Shown: positions 17,937 through 27,282, numbered from the stretch's first letter. The stretch is 64,000 nucleotides of DNA from DATBRG01 sp036560445 (GCA_036560445.1 DATBRG010000007.1:1-64000), one strand, 5' to 3'. The notes: generated from the sequence alone by a model not told the origin. A program made the numbers and translations.

Positions 17937-18815
17937 TTACTTGGTAAGGCCGACTGGCGGGTTGAGCAGCGTAAAGCCCACGTCCTGCGCTATGTGGTAG
18001 ATCATGCCTTCATCCGGACGCGCCAGTAGTAGTTCCGGTGATTCCTGCATCTTGTCGAAATGCACCTTGCTACCATCTTTGAGCTTCACTTCAAATGACG
18101 GATAAGTAGTTTTGCGGTTTGGCGTGTAAGGCTCTACCGAACTTACGCTCATATGGCTCCAGTAACCGTCGAACCATTCATTCATGTCGTTCTGCGTAGG
18201 CTTGGCATTCGGCACGGAAACCTTCCACTTGCCATCGACCAGGTCAACATTTAGATGTACTGCCTCCCACTGCTCCAGCTTGGAGAAATCGAAACCTGTA
18301 ATCTTCTCTGTCAGCTTCATCGGGCTCTTGTCGATGAATTCGACAACTTGTACAGAGGCAGATTCAGAATAACTGGAAGGTATCAGATAGACCGAATCCT
18401 TGTATTGAACATATTGGTCTGAGCTTACCGGGTTATAGGTACCAAACAGGAACTCTTCATTATCCAGCTTAAGCTTGAGCCGCGGATTATCCAGGCCGAA
18501 ACGTGCCAGGTCGTTAGCGGGGAATTTATCCGAGCTGGTGGCAGCAACTATAGATAGCACACGCTGCACCGACATCTGGTCAGCACGGGCTTTGTAGGGT
18601 TGTGCAATCTGCCAGTAGCCATCAACCTTCTCGAATACCACAGGCGCCTTTGCCGGGAACTCTATGCTTAGCTTGTTAAAGCTGCCGAGTTTGAGGGAAG
18701 AAACCTCATAGGCATTCTGCGCCTGGGTTTTAGGCGTAGCGCGCAGATGCAGAAAAACGGAAATGCCAATAATCACCAGCAATAATGCCAGGTTAACTAA
18801 CCAGCGCTTCTTCAT
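17937..18815 (-). CDS. DUF4340 domain protein
   Basis: A 292-residue protein with one N-terminal membrane helix (about 5-24) and a periplasmic beta-rich DUF4340 domain. The N-terminal part carries an internal repeat-like unit: KLSIEFPAKAPVVFEKVDGYWQ-type strands and KARADQMSVQRVL. It follows a GldG-like gene, with an ATGA-type overlap (start codon 18815 inside the previous stop), and is conserved in gliding-type ABC exporter operons. Its molecular role is unknown. From the neighbours I infer an exported partner of the ABC complex. Confidence 0.85.
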   Translation of the reverse strand: MKKRWLVNLALLLVIIGISVFLHLRATPKTQAQNAYEVSSLKLGSFNKLSIEFPAKAPVVFEKVDGYWQIAQPYKARADQMSVQRVLSIVAATSSDKFPANDLARFGLDNPRLKLKLDNEEFLFGTYNPVSSDQYVQYKDSVYLIPSSYSESASVQVVEFIDKSPMKLTEKITGFDFSKLEQWEAVHLNVDLVDGKWKVSVPNAKPTQNDMNEWFDGYWSHMSVSSVEPYTPNRKTTYPSFEVKLKDGSKVHFDKMQESPELLLARPDEGMIYHIAQDVGFTLLNPPVGLTK

Positions 18816-20191
18816 GCCTTACGACGCCTCCACCAGATCACCACACCGGCAATCAGCAAGCCCAGCGGGATAAAGAACTCATAGCCATGGAAAACCGTCC
18901 ATGCAATAAATACGTTTGCTGCACCACTCGGGATGATCACGTTGATATCCTTGAGCGGTTTAGGTTGTATGGTGATCAGCCTGTCGTCACCGGCCAGCCA
19001 GTTGACGATATTGACACCCAGATCCAGATTGCCGCCATTGGTGATAAAGGTATTGGACAGGAAGTTGCCATTACCAACGACTACGACACGCTGCCCCTTT
19101 TTACCGTAAATACGTTCCAGTGCCACAGCAATATTGATTGGGCCCTTGATATCCTTCTTCTCGTCAAAGGTTTCCTTGCCATCCAGCTTGCCGGTTTCCA
19201 GCCAGCCATTGGGCGCTACGTAAACGAGGTTGCTTACTTTCCAGCCATTGTCATCGGTACCTTGGGCATCGACTTTGCGTGCCTCCGGGAACAATGTACG
19301 CAACATAAAATTCTTGGTAATGGCATGGTCGCCGTAAGCACTGGCAAAAGCCACCTTACGGTCTGCGCCATACTGGGCAGAGGAAGAGTCCAGCACCATC
19401 CCAGGTGTAACCTTCAGCCCGAGGTATTCTGCAACTGATTTGAGGCCATGCAGGTTTTCATCATCCAGCAGCCATAACAGATTACCGCCACCCTCAAGGT
19501 AAGCCTTGATCTTTTTGGCTTCTACATCGCTGACATCCACTTGCGGGCTTGCAATCACCAGCATTGCCCCATTGGTAGGCACGCCCTGTGCAATCGTCAG
19601 GTCCGGGTTGGCAAACTTGAAGCCCTTGGATTCAAGCTGCTTGCCAAATTCACCGATATCATGATTCTTCACACCCAGCAGGTTGCGCTCTCCATGACCA
19701 TCCAGATACATCACTGTGCGTTGGCTGGTACGCGATAAGCGAACCAGCAGGTTGGTCATTTCCTGCTCTGCGTATGGTGGGATAAGGTGCTCGGTGCGTT
19801 TCTCGTACTCGACAACCAGCTCGCCCTCTTCCTTGATACCTGCATCCTGGGCCATCTTTGGCTGTTCTGCAGGGCTCACGAAGGTGACATTGATATCTGG
19901 CTTGGTACGGCGGTAGCGCGACATAAAGTCAGCGACGCCCTTACGGAAAGTCTCGCCATTGGCGACATTATCCTGTGAGGCAAATACCGTGATATTGACC
20001 GGGCTCTTCATCTGTTTGAGCACGTTGATACTGCCCTCGGTCAGGGTATTGTGGTTACTCTGCGTAATATCGCGGGAGTAACGATACTCATGCGAGAGAT
20101 AGCCCAGCAGGAATATCAGCACCAGAAACAGCAGGACAAAGAAGCTGTTCTGCATGAACAGCTGGAAGCGTAGTTTGCGATTGGTTTTCAT
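18812..20191 (-). CDS. GldG-like ABC-associated extracytoplasmic protein
   Basis: A 459-residue protein with a membrane helix at each end (about 14-32 and 430-452) and a large periplasmic part between. The N-terminal region resembles the GldG/DUF7088 ABC-associated domain, with VNITVFASQDN near the start and FMSRYRRTKPDINVTFV further on. The central part is IFT52/DUF4350-like: GHGERNLLG, then LEGGGNLLWLLDDEN. It works with the ATPase and permease upstream. In gliding bacteria the family supports motility; in betaproteobacteria the exporter's job is unknown. Confidence 0.85.
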   Translation of the reverse strand: MKTNRKLRFQLFMQNSFFVLLFLVLIFLLGYLSHEYRYSRDITQSNHNTLTEGSINVLKQMKSPVNITVFASQDNVANGETFRKGVADFMSRYRRTKPDINVTFVSPAEQPKMAQDAGIKEEGELVVEYEKRTEHLIPPYAEQEMTNLLVRLSRTSQRTVMYLDGHGERNLLGVKNHDIGEFGKQLESKGFKFANPDLTIAQGVPTNGAMLVIASPQVDVSDVEAKKIKAYLEGGGNLLWLLDDENLHGLKSVAEYLGLKVTPGMVLDSSSAQYGADRKVAFASAYGDHAITKNFMLRTLFPEARKVDAQGTDDNGWKVSNLVYVAPNGWLETGKLDGKETFDEKKDIKGPINIAVALERIYGKKGQRVVVVGNGNFLSNTFITNGGNLDLGVNIVNWLAGDDRLITIQPKPLKDINVIIPSGAANVFIAWTVFHGYEFFIPLGLLIAGVVIWWRRRKA

Positions 20192-20206
20192 ATATTCAGT
20201 GTTGGT

Positions 20207-20953
20207 TTAGCCACGCAGACGGTCTGCATCCAGGCGTCGCACCGTCAAGGTCAGGAAGGTAATAATAAAAAGTACGAAATAGGCAAAATCGCCGGTATCC
20301 AGCAAACCGCGGGAGAATGGCTGAAAATGCTGCATCAGTGACAGATAGGTAATGGTGTTGCTTGGGTCGCCAGCAAAGAAGCGGTCCAGGATCAACAACA
20401 CGAACAAGGCAACAAAACTGAACATTGCCGCTACTACCGGCTGCTGGGTCAGGCTTGAAAAATACAGGCCCAGCGCAGAAAAGCTTGCCACCAGTAACCA
20501 CAGGCCGATGACGTTGGAGATGATGTAACCGAAATCGATGTCTGCCCAGATATTGAGCGTAGACAACATGCTCGCGATCAGGAAAATCAGGATCGTCAGG
20601 AAAGAAACGAGGCCAATAAATTTGCCCAATACAATTTCTGTCAACGACAGTGGCGCACTGAATAGAAATGGCAGGGTCTGGCTACGGCGCTCTTCACTGA
20701 TGAGGCGCATGGAAAGCAGTGGTACGGCAAACAGCATAACGAATGAAGCAAGGCCAAACACGCTCTGGCCCACAAACTGCGTTACCCCGGTGCGCTCTGC
20801 AGGCCTGATAGCGCCAGACATAACTTCGAAATATTGATTAACGCCATTCAGGTAGTAAGCACCGAAAGCAAATTGCAATAGAGCCAGTATCACCCAACCC
20901 ATGGGTGAGGCAAAAAGACTCTTTAATTCTTTTCTGGCGATGTTGAGAATCAT
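20207..20953 (-). CDS. ABC-2 type permease, GldF-like
   Basis: A 248-residue inner-membrane permease with six hydrophobic segments, the ABC-2 type arrangement. It opens MILNIARKELKSLFASPMGW, the usual amphipathic lead-in of Gld/NosY-like permeases, and has ISEERRSQTLPFLFSAPLS in the first cytoplasmic loop, a conserved ABC-2 coupling segment. It lies 31 bp after the ATPase gene and 15 bp before the GldG-like gene. It would form the channel of the exporter. Substrate unknown. Confidence 0.9.
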   Translation of the reverse strand: MILNIARKELKSLFASPMGWVILALLQFAFGAYYLNGVNQYFEVMSGAIRPAERTGVTQFVGQSVFGLASFVMLFAVPLLSMRLISEERRSQTLPFLFSAPLSLTEIVLGKFIGLVSFLTILIFLIASMLSTLNIWADIDFGYIISNVIGLWLLVASFSALGLYFSSLTQQPVVAAMFSFVALFVLLILDRFFAGDPSNTITYLSLMQHFQPFSRGLLDTGDFAYFVLFIITFLTLTVRRLDADRLRG

Positions 20954-20984
20954 GGATGAATCACCTTCTTAGGATACGGCTAGA

Positions 20985-21917
20985 TTAGAGTGCCTGTTCT
21001 TGGAATGTTAGCTGGACAAATACTTCTTCCAGACTGGTTTGATCCGGACTGATCTGATGCAAGCCCCACCCGTTATTGACTGCAGCCTGCACCAGCGCTT
21101 CCGCGGGCTGCTGGCCCGGCGCGTAACGTACACGCAGCAAGCCGTTGGGTAGTGGGTCTATGCTTACAACACCCGGCACCTTAAGCAATTCTTCATTGGC
21201 AGGCGGGTTGTTCAGGCCAACCAGCAGTTTGTTGCCATGGCGCTGCTGTTTCAGCACGTCGATAGAACCATTGAACACCAGTTTGCCCTTGTGGATGATT
21301 TGCACATGGTCGCAGACCATCTCTACCTCAGGCAGGATGTGTGTAGACAGGATCACGCTGTGCTCGCCGCCAAGCTCCTTGATCAGCGAACGAATATCAC
21401 GGATCTGGATGGGGTCGAGGCCCACAGTCGGTTCATCAAGGATAACCACCATCGGGTTATGAATGATGGCCTGGGCAATACCCACGCGCTGCTGATAACC
21501 CTTGGAGAGGTTCTCAATAAGGCGCTTGCTCATTTCGGTCAGGCCGCAGCGTTCTTTGGCAACCTGCACAGCCTTCTTGATATGGCTAGCCTTGACGCGA
21601 TGCAGGCGTGCAGCCACGGTCAGGAATTCGTCCACGGTCAATTCACGGTAAAGCGGTGGTTGCTCCGGTAAGTAGCCAATCAATGCCTTGGCTTCCTTAG
21701 GGTTCTCGATCATATCGATACCACAAATCTTTACGGAGCCTTTGCTTGGGGCCAGGTTGCCCGTCAGCATTTTCATGGTGGTGGACTTGCCTGCGCCATT
21801 CGGGCCCAAAAAGCCTAACACCTCGCCCTTGCTCAGCGTAAAACTCACATCACTAACGGCTTCTCGGCCACCATAAACGCGGGTGAGGTCGCTCGCCTCA
21901 ACTGTTATCGTCGTCAT
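20985..21917 (-). CDS. ABC exporter ATP-binding protein, GldA-like
   Basis: A 310-residue ATPase. It has Walker A GPNGAGKST at about 39-47, Q-loop GYLPEQPPLY, signature LSKGYQQR near 138-145 and Walker B VVILDEPTVGLDP near 158-170. It also has the switch His in STHILPE. A C-terminal extension of about 90 residues follows the ATPase core, as in DrrA/GldA types. First gene of the minus-strand operon ending in mutM. With the GldF/GldG-like and DUF4340 proteins it forms a complete uncharacterised exporter set. Confidence 0.92.
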   Translation of the reverse strand: MTTITVEASDLTRVYGGREAVSDVSFTLSKGEVLGFLGPNGAGKSTTMKMLTGNLAPSKGSVKICGIDMIENPKEAKALIGYLPEQPPLYRELTVDEFLTVAARLHRVKASHIKKAVQVAKERCGLTEMSKRLIENLSKGYQQRVGIAQAIIHNPMVVILDEPTVGLDPIQIRDIRSLIKELGGEHSVILSTHILPEVEMVCDHVQIIHKGKLVFNGSIDVLKQQRHGNKLLVGLNNPPANEELLKVPGVVSIDPLPNGLLRVRYAPGQQPAEALVQAAVNNGWGLHQISPDQTSLEEVFVQLTFQEQAL

Positions 21918-22142
21918 AGGATAATTTGAAACATCTTATTTTCAGGGCTGCTAAATTAAAAAAACGCCTGACAACTGTCAAGCGCCGATTGTTCGACTGG
22001 CTTTTTGATAGCATCGCTATTGGAAAGTTCGGCCCAAAAAGCTATAGTCAGAGATGCATTATGGATGAACTTGCATCCTCTGTCACGGACTAACCTTAGC
22101 TGAAATCTGATTCCTAACATTGAGTAACGAGAAATTTTTGAC

Positions 22143-23834
22143 ATGCCTAAATATCAGAACCAGAAGCTAGCCACTGTATGTGCTTTTCTACTCGCCATCA
22201 GCCCGATAGCGTTTGCAGACAACACTGCTACCAAGACAAAGCCATTACAAACCGAGCTGAACGGCGATTTTGTCTACAAGTACCTGGTTGCTGAAATTGC
22301 CAGCCAGCGCGGCGACCCCAACCTGAGCAGCAACCTTTTCCTTGACCTGGCAAAGTCCAGCAGAGACCCGCGCATGGCCGAGCGCGCCGCGAAAGCAGCG
22401 ATTTACGCTAACAACCCTAAACTGGCAATCCAGGCCAGCAACCTGTGGGCAGAATTAGATCCGGACTCGACCGACGCCCAGCAAGCCAGCACACAATTGC
22501 TAGTGGCTACGGGCAAGCTTTCAGAAGCTAAACCGCATTTACAAAAATTGCTGCAAAAAGAAGATACCCGTGCCAGCGCCTTTCTCTATCTGAACGGCCT
22601 CTTCGCCCGCCAACCTGATAAGAATGCGGTATTGAGCCTGATCCAGGAGCTGGCAAAACCCTACCCCGATCTGCCGGAAGCGCATTTCACTATTGCTCAC
22701 GCTGCATGGACAGCTGGCAAGAGCGATCTCGCAATCAAGGAGCTTGATGCCGCGGATAAATTACGTCCGGGCTGGGAATTCAGCGCCCAGTTGCATGGCC
22801 AGGTATTAATGGACAAATCCCAAGACTCAGCTCTGGAGTTCTATCGCGGCTACATGAGTCAGTATCCGAATGCTAACGATGTTCGTTTGAGCATGGCGCG
22901 CCTGCTGGTCAACCTGAAAAAATTTGATGAGGCCAAAAGCGAATTCGTCAAACTGGTAGAAGCTTCCAAGGGCAACCCGGAGATTCTGGTTGTAGTTGGC
23001 TTGCTATCCATACAGTCCAATGACTACGCTGATGCCGAGAACTACCTGCAGCAAGCTTTGGCAGCAGACTTCAAAGACCCAGACCAGATTTATATCTATC
23101 TAGGGCAGATCGCCGAGAAGCAGAAACATGATGACCAGGCGCTAAGTTGGTATAACAAGGTTCAGCCCGGTGAGCGCGCTCTGGAGGCGAAACTCAATAT
23201 TGCGAACCTGATGGCACGTACACAAAATGTGGATGCTGCTATCGCGATGCTGGATGACCTGCAAGACCTGAATAACGAGCAACTTGTATTGGTCATGCAG
23301 GCTCAAGCCAGCTTGCTTGGCCAGGCCAAGCGCTATCAGGAAGCTTATGACCTGCTGGAAAAGGCTGTCGGTAATCTGCCGGGCAGCCCTGAGCTTATCT
23401 ATGACTATGCCATGGCGGCGGAGCGCATACAAAAACTGGACGTTACGGAAACCGAGCTGCGTAAACTGATCCAACTCAAGCCAGATTTTGCACAAGCATA
23501 CAATGCGCTTGGTTACACGTTGGCAGACCGGAACGTCAAACTTGATGAAGCGCGCAAGCTGATCGAAAAAGCGCTGGCATTGAGCCCGAATGATTATTTC
23601 ATTCTCGATAGCATGGGCTGGGTACAGTACCGGCTCGGCAAGCTGGATAAAGCAGTTGATTTCTTGCGACGCGCCTACACCGCGCAAACCGACCCTGAAA
23701 TTGCCGCACATCTGGGTGAAGTCTTGTGGCATCAGGGCAAGCATGATGAGGCCGTGGAGCTTCTGGATACGGCCTTGCGCGAGTACCCGGAAAACGAAAC
23801 CCTGATCAACACCAGCAAGAAACTCAAACAGTAA
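22143..23834 (+). CDS. Exported TPR repeat protein
   Basis: A 563-residue protein with a signal peptide (about 1-25, cleaved after ...SPIAFA) followed by tetratricopeptide repeats over most of its length. Clear units are near 235-300, 410-440 and 445-545, with motifs such as FAQAYNALGYTLADR and YFILDSMGWVQYRLG, the second a characteristic sequence of this family upstream of lolB. It probably works in the periplasm or outer membrane as a scaffold. It precedes lolB by five bases and shares the operon with lolB and ispE, a layout conserved in betaproteobacteria. Confidence 0.9.
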   Translation: MPKYQNQKLATVCAFLLAISPIAFADNTATKTKPLQTELNGDFVYKYLVAEIASQRGDPNLSSNLFLDLAKSSRDPRMAERAAKAAIYANNPKLAIQASNLWAELDPDSTDAQQASTQLLVATGKLSEAKPHLQKLLQKEDTRASAFLYLNGLFARQPDKNAVLSLIQELAKPYPDLPEAHFTIAHAAWTAGKSDLAIKELDAADKLRPGWEFSAQLHGQVLMDKSQDSALEFYRGYMSQYPNANDVRLSMARLLVNLKKFDEAKSEFVKLVEASKGNPEILVVVGLLSIQSNDYADAENYLQQALAADFKDPDQIYIYLGQIAEKQKHDDQALSWYNKVQPGERALEAKLNIANLMARTQNVDAAIAMLDDLQDLNNEQLVLVMQAQASLLGQAKRYQEAYDLLEKAVGNLPGSPELIYDYAMAAERIQKLDVTETELRKLIQLKPDFAQAYNALGYTLADRNVKLDEARKLIEKALALSPNDYFILDSMGWVQYRLGKLDKAVDFLRRAYTAQTDPEIAAHLGEVLWHQGKHDEAVELLDTALREYPENETLINTSKKLKQ

Positions 23835-23839
23835 ACCTG

Positions 23840-24460
23840 ATGCCAGCCTTTTTCCGCTGGCTGCCGCTAGTTGCAGCTTCCCTTCTGGCTGGCTGTGCAG
23901 GCATGCAACCACAGCCTACCAGCACGCCAGAAATTAACCAAAGGCATCTGGCCAGCTTATCTTCCATCCAGGGCTTCAATATGCAGGGCCGCATTGGCGT
24001 GCAGACCGAGGGCAAAGGTTTTTCCGGCTCCAGCAACTGGCAGCATGACGGGCAAAGCGACAATATTTCCCTGTTCTCACCGCTGGGCGCACAAGTAGCC
24101 ACCATCAAAACTGCCCCAGACGGCGTGACTCTCGTCACCGAGGATGGGAAGACCTATCGTGCCGCCGATGTAGAAACTCTCACACTGCAAAACCTAGGCT
24201 GGAGCTTACCCATGCGTGGCTTGCCAGACTGGATTCTGGGACGGCCTGCGGCGAGCATGATTAAAGAACAACAGTGGGACGAAGCCGGTCGGCTGACCCG
24301 GCTAAAGCAAGATGGCTGGGATATCGAATACTCACAATATATTGAAATCAATGGCTATCAGCTGCCGACCAAGGTCACGCTGCGTAGCCCTAAGCTTAAC
24401 CTTAAGCTAGTCATTGAACGCTGGGCCATTTCCGCGAATCAGCAAGGAGGCTTGCACTGA
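23840..24460 (+). CDS. lolB: Outer membrane lipoprotein receptor LolB
   Basis: LolB accepts lipoproteins from LolA in the periplasm and inserts them in the outer membrane. The 206-residue precursor has a lipobox LLAGC ending at Cys19, so the mature protein starts there as a lipoprotein without the Asp+2 retention residue (Ala follows). The body shows the LolB half-barrel pattern: FNMQGRIGVQTEGKGFSGS near 45-63, WQHDGQSDNISLFSPLG and the typical PDWILGRPA. Its stop overlaps the ispE start (TGATG). Confidence 0.93.
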   Translation: MPAFFRWLPLVAASLLAGCAGMQPQPTSTPEINQRHLASLSSIQGFNMQGRIGVQTEGKGFSGSSNWQHDGQSDNISLFSPLGAQVATIKTAPDGVTLVTEDGKTYRAADVETLTLQNLGWSLPMRGLPDWILGRPAASMIKEQQWDEAGRLTRLKQDGWDIEYSQYIEINGYQLPTKVTLRSPKLNLKLVIERWAISANQQGGLH

Positions 24461-25353
24461 TGCCAGAGTTCCAGACATTCCCGGCACCGGCCAAGGTCAA
24501 TCTTTTCCTGCATATCGTTGGCCAGCGGCCAGATGGTTATCATTTACTGCAAAGTGTGTTCCGCCTGCTCGATTTTCATGATGATATCCACCTACGCCCA
24601 CGCCATGATGGTGTAATCAGTCGCGCGCAAGAGCTGGCTGGCGTTCCCGAGCAGGATGATCTTTGTGTGCGTGCCGCACGGCTATTACAACAGCATACTG
24701 GCTGTAAAAGAGGAGTCGACATTGCTGTCGACAAACACATTCCTATGGGCGGCGGCCTTGGCGGCGGCAGTTCGGATGCCGCTACGGTTTTGCTGGCGCT
24801 TAATCGTTTATGGGATTTACACCTGCCGCGTAGTGAGTTACTGGAACTCGGGCTGAAACTAGGTGCCGATGTACCCATTTTCATATTTGGCGAAAACGCC
24901 TGGGCCGAAGGCATAGGCGAAAAATTACAGCCCATCGCGCTTAAACCCTGCTATTACGTGGTTTTAACGCCATCAGTGCACGTTTCCACTGCACAAGTTT
25001 TTGCCAGTAAAGAATTGACAAGGAACACGATTCCCACGACAATAGCGGCCTTTTCTGGGGTCGCCCCCGGAAAAGTAAATCAGAGCGGTTTGTTTAGAAA
25101 CGACCTCGAATCTGTAGTTTGCCGACAATATCCCGCTGTCGCTACCTGTCTGGAATGGCTTAACCAATTCTCTCAGGCTCGCATGAGTGGCTCAGGCGCT
25201 TCAGTCTTCGTGGAACTGGAAAATCAGGCCGAAGCGGAATTAGTAATGGCTGAATTAGCGCAAGACAGGAAACTGCAAAATGCTGGTTTTCAAGTTTCTG
25301 CATTTTTGGCTCGTGGATTGGATAAACATCCGCTGTATAATTACGCTGACTGA
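24460..25353 (+). CDS. ispE: 4-diphosphocytidyl-2-C-methyl-D-erythritol kinase IspE
   Basis: IspE phosphorylates CDP-methylerythritol in the MEP isoprenoid pathway, supplying undecaprenyl phosphate and ubiquinone side chains. The 297-residue GHMP kinase has the opening PAPAKVNLFLHIVGQRPDGY with the catalytic Lys, the ATP-binding loop PMGGGLGGGSSDAA near 95-108, the conserved Asp in GADVPIF and a C-terminal MSGSGASVF. It precedes tRNA-Gln by 22 bases. The promoter -10 of that tRNA lies inside this gene's 3' end (TATAAT at 25336-25341). Confidence 0.97.
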   Translation: MPEFQTFPAPAKVNLFLHIVGQRPDGYHLLQSVFRLLDFHDDIHLRPRHDGVISRAQELAGVPEQDDLCVRAARLLQQHTGCKRGVDIAVDKHIPMGGGLGGGSSDAATVLLALNRLWDLHLPRSELLELGLKLGADVPIFIFGENAWAEGIGEKLQPIALKPCYYVVLTPSVHVSTAQVFASKELTRNTIPTTIAAFSGVAPGKVNQSGLFRNDLESVVCRQYPAVATCLEWLNQFSQARMSGSGASVFVELENQAEAELVMAELAQDRKLQNAGFQVSAFLARGLDKHPLYNYAD

Positions 25354-25375
25354 ATTAAGTAGCACCAAGATCAAA

Positions 25376-25452
25376 TGGGGAGTCGCCAAGCTGGTTAAGG
25401 CACCGGATTTTGATTCCGGCATGCGAAGGTTCGAATCCTTCTTCCCCAGCCA
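25376..25452 (+). tRNA. tRNA-Gln (anticodon TTG)
   Basis: A 77-base cloverleaf with encoded CCA (25450-25452) and discriminator G. The acceptor stem TGGGGAG pairs with TTCCCCA (last pair G-T). The anticodon arm is CCGGA-TTTTGAT-TCCGG, with anticodon TTG in the loop. The T arm reads GAAGG-TTCGAAT-CCTTC. The U1-A72 pair and the TTG anticodon identify tRNA-Gln. It sits between ispE and prs, the standard betaproteobacterial position. Confidence 0.97.
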
Positions 25453-25529
25453 GAATTACGAGTAGAGCGTGTAGAGTTACACGCTTTTATTTTTTAGATT
25501 TGTAGTTTCAGACCAAAGGGATCCCAGCT

Positions 25530-26480
25530 GTGGCCAATGGCGACATGATGGTGTTTACTGGCAATGCCAACCACAAACTTGCTGAAGAAGTCGTCAGCCA
25601 TTTGGGGATTGGTTTGGGCCGCGCAACTGTTGATCGCTTCAGCGATGGTGAAGTCATGGTTGAGCTACTGGACAACGTACGCGGCAAAGACGTGTTCGTG
25701 TTGCAGTCCACCTGCATGCCGACCAATGACAACCTGATGGAAGTCATGGTCATGGTCGATGCATTGCGCCGCTCCTCTGCTGGCCGCATCACTGCTGCCA
25801 TCCCATACTTCGGTTACTCCCGCCAGGATAGGCGCCCACGCTCCGCCCGTGTAGCCATTACTGCCAAGGTCATCGCCAACATGCTCACCAGCGTTGGCGT
25901 AAATCGTGTACTGACCATGGATTTGCATTCTGACCAAATCCAAGGATTTTTCGATATCCCGGTAGATAACATCTACGCCACGCCGCTACTGTTGAGCGAC
26001 CTGTGGAAGCGTAATTACGACAATCTGGTAGTAGTTTCGCCCGACGTCGGCGGTGTAGTCCGCGCCCGCGCCTGTGCCAAACAGCTCAACTCAGACCTGG
26101 CGATTATCGACAAGCGTCGCCCTAAGCCAAACGTAGCTAAGGTCATGAACATTATCGGTGATGTTGCAGGGCGTACCTGCGTCATCATGGATGACATGGT
26201 CGATACCGCCAATACCCTGTGTGAAGCCGCAGCCGCATTGAAAGAGCAAGGCGCCGTGAAAGTGGTTGCTTACTGCACGCACCCGGTACTCTCCGGCCCT
26301 GCAATTGAGCGCATCACCGCATCTGAGCTGGATGAACTGGTAGTTACCAATACCATCCCATTGCGTGCAGATGCCGCAGCCTGCAGCAAGATTCGCCAAC
26401 TGAGTGCAGCCGAACTGCTGGCAGAAACCATACGCCGTATCAGCAATGAAGATTCGGTAAGTTCGTTATTCATGGAATAA
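25530..26480 (+). CDS. prs: Ribose-phosphate pyrophosphokinase Prs
   Basis: Prs makes PRPP from ribose 5-phosphate and ATP for nucleotides, NAD, histidine and tryptophan. The 316-residue protein shows FTGNANHKLAEEV at the start, the flexible loop YFGYSRQDRRPRSARVAITAK-type segment, LHSDQIQGFFD and the PRPP-binding VIMDDMVDTANT near 215-226. GTG start at 25530, with AAAGGG nine bases upstream; the N-terminus MANGDMMVFTGNAN matches the family. Two small hairpins separate it from rplY. Confidence 0.97.
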   Translation: MANGDMMVFTGNANHKLAEEVVSHLGIGLGRATVDRFSDGEVMVELLDNVRGKDVFVLQSTCMPTNDNLMEVMVMVDALRRSSAGRITAAIPYFGYSRQDRRPRSARVAITAKVIANMLTSVGVNRVLTMDLHSDQIQGFFDIPVDNIYATPLLLSDLWKRNYDNLVVVSPDVGGVVRARACAKQLNSDLAIIDKRRPKPNVAKVMNIIGDVAGRTCVIMDDMVDTANTLCEAAAALKEQGAVKVVAYCTHPVLSGPAIERITASELDELVVTNTIPLRADAAACSKIRQLSAAELLAETIRRISNEDSVSSLFME

Positions 26481-26490
26481 GTTTCGACTG

Positions 26491-26542
26491 GTTTGCAAGG
26501 TGCAAACTGGTCACAACCCTGTTATCTGGTCGCGGATAACAG
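26491..26542 (+). promoter_or_regulatory. Tandem hairpins between prs and rplY
   Basis: The first stem is GTTTGCA (26491-26497) with TGCAAAC (26501-26507), loop AGG. The second is CTGTTATC (26519-26526) with GATAACAG (26535-26542), loop of 8, followed by TTTATT. The second could be a weak rho-independent attenuator between prs and rplY, or a leader structure. rplY's AGGAGT is nine bases further on. Function inferred only. Confidence 0.5.
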
Positions 26543-26560
26543 TTTATTAGGAGTAGTAAA

Positions 26561-27208
26561 ATGGAAATTGTAATTAACGCAAGCAAGCGCGAAGGCAAAG
26601 GTACGGGTGCGAGCCGCCGTCTCCGTCGCGCTGGCCATGTACCGGGTGTTGTTTATGGTGCAGGCAAGGACGCAATCAGTATTGAGCTGGATCACAAGTC
26701 CCTATTCCTTCAGTTCCGTCATGAAGCATTCCATGCTTCTATCCTGACACTGGATCTGGAAGGCAAGAAGGAATCTGTGCTTCTGCGTGACTACCAAATG
26801 CACCCAGTACGCAACACCATCCAGCACATCGACTTCCAGCGTGTTAGTGCTACCGAGAAGATCCACGTGAAGGTGCCACTGCACTTCATCAACCAGGACA
26901 TCGCTCCTGGCGTCAAGACTGGTGGCGGTATTGTGACCCACATCCTGACCGAAGCTGAAGTAAGCTGCCTGGCTAAAGACCTGCCAGAGTTCATCGAAGT
27001 TGATTTGGCTAATGCAGAAGTTGGCCAAACCATCCACTTGTCCGAACTCAAGCTACCTAAGGGCGTTGAATTCGTGCATTTGGCTCACGGTGATGACTCT
27101 GCAGTTGCCAACGTTATCAAGCCACGCGGTGCATTGATTGAAGAGGAAGAAGCCGCTGCTGCTGAAGCCACTGCAACTGATGCTCCTGCTGCACCTGCTG
27201 CCGAGTAA
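26561..27208 (+). CDS. rplY: Ribosomal protein bL25 (CTC form)
   Basis: bL25 binds 5S rRNA in the 50S subunit. This 215-residue form has the L25 domain (about 5-92, with EGKGTGASRRLRRAGHVPG) and the C-terminal TL5/CTC domain (about 98-190), so it is the long 'general stress' type. The last 20 or so residues are Ala/Glu-rich (EEEEAAAAEATATDAPAA), a low-complexity tail. ATG 26561 after TTAGGAGTAGTAAA. It lies between prs and pth, the usual order. Confidence 0.97.
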   Translation: MEIVINASKREGKGTGASRRLRRAGHVPGVVYGAGKDAISIELDHKSLFLQFRHEAFHASILTLDLEGKKESVLLRDYQMHPVRNTIQHIDFQRVSATEKIHVKVPLHFINQDIAPGVKTGGGIVTHILTEAEVSCLAKDLPEFIEVDLANAEVGQTIHLSELKLPKGVEFVHLAHGDDSAVANVIKPRGALIEEEEAAAAEATATDAPAAPAAE

Positions 27209-27230
27209 TTAGCCTCGAGTAATGCAAGTT

Positions 27231-27269
27231 AACGCGCGTTCCGGGCAACCGGGACGCGCGTTTCTATTT
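27231..27269 (+). terminator. Rho-independent terminator after rplY
   Basis: The stem AACGCGCGTTCCGG pairs with CCGGGACGCGCGTT (one G-T pair), with a GCAA loop at 27245-27248, followed by TTTCTATTTT. It closes the prs-rplY transcript; pth starts 14 bases later, so pth either uses read-through or its own promoter. Confidence 0.85.
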
Positions 27270-27282
27270 TAAGATACGACTT

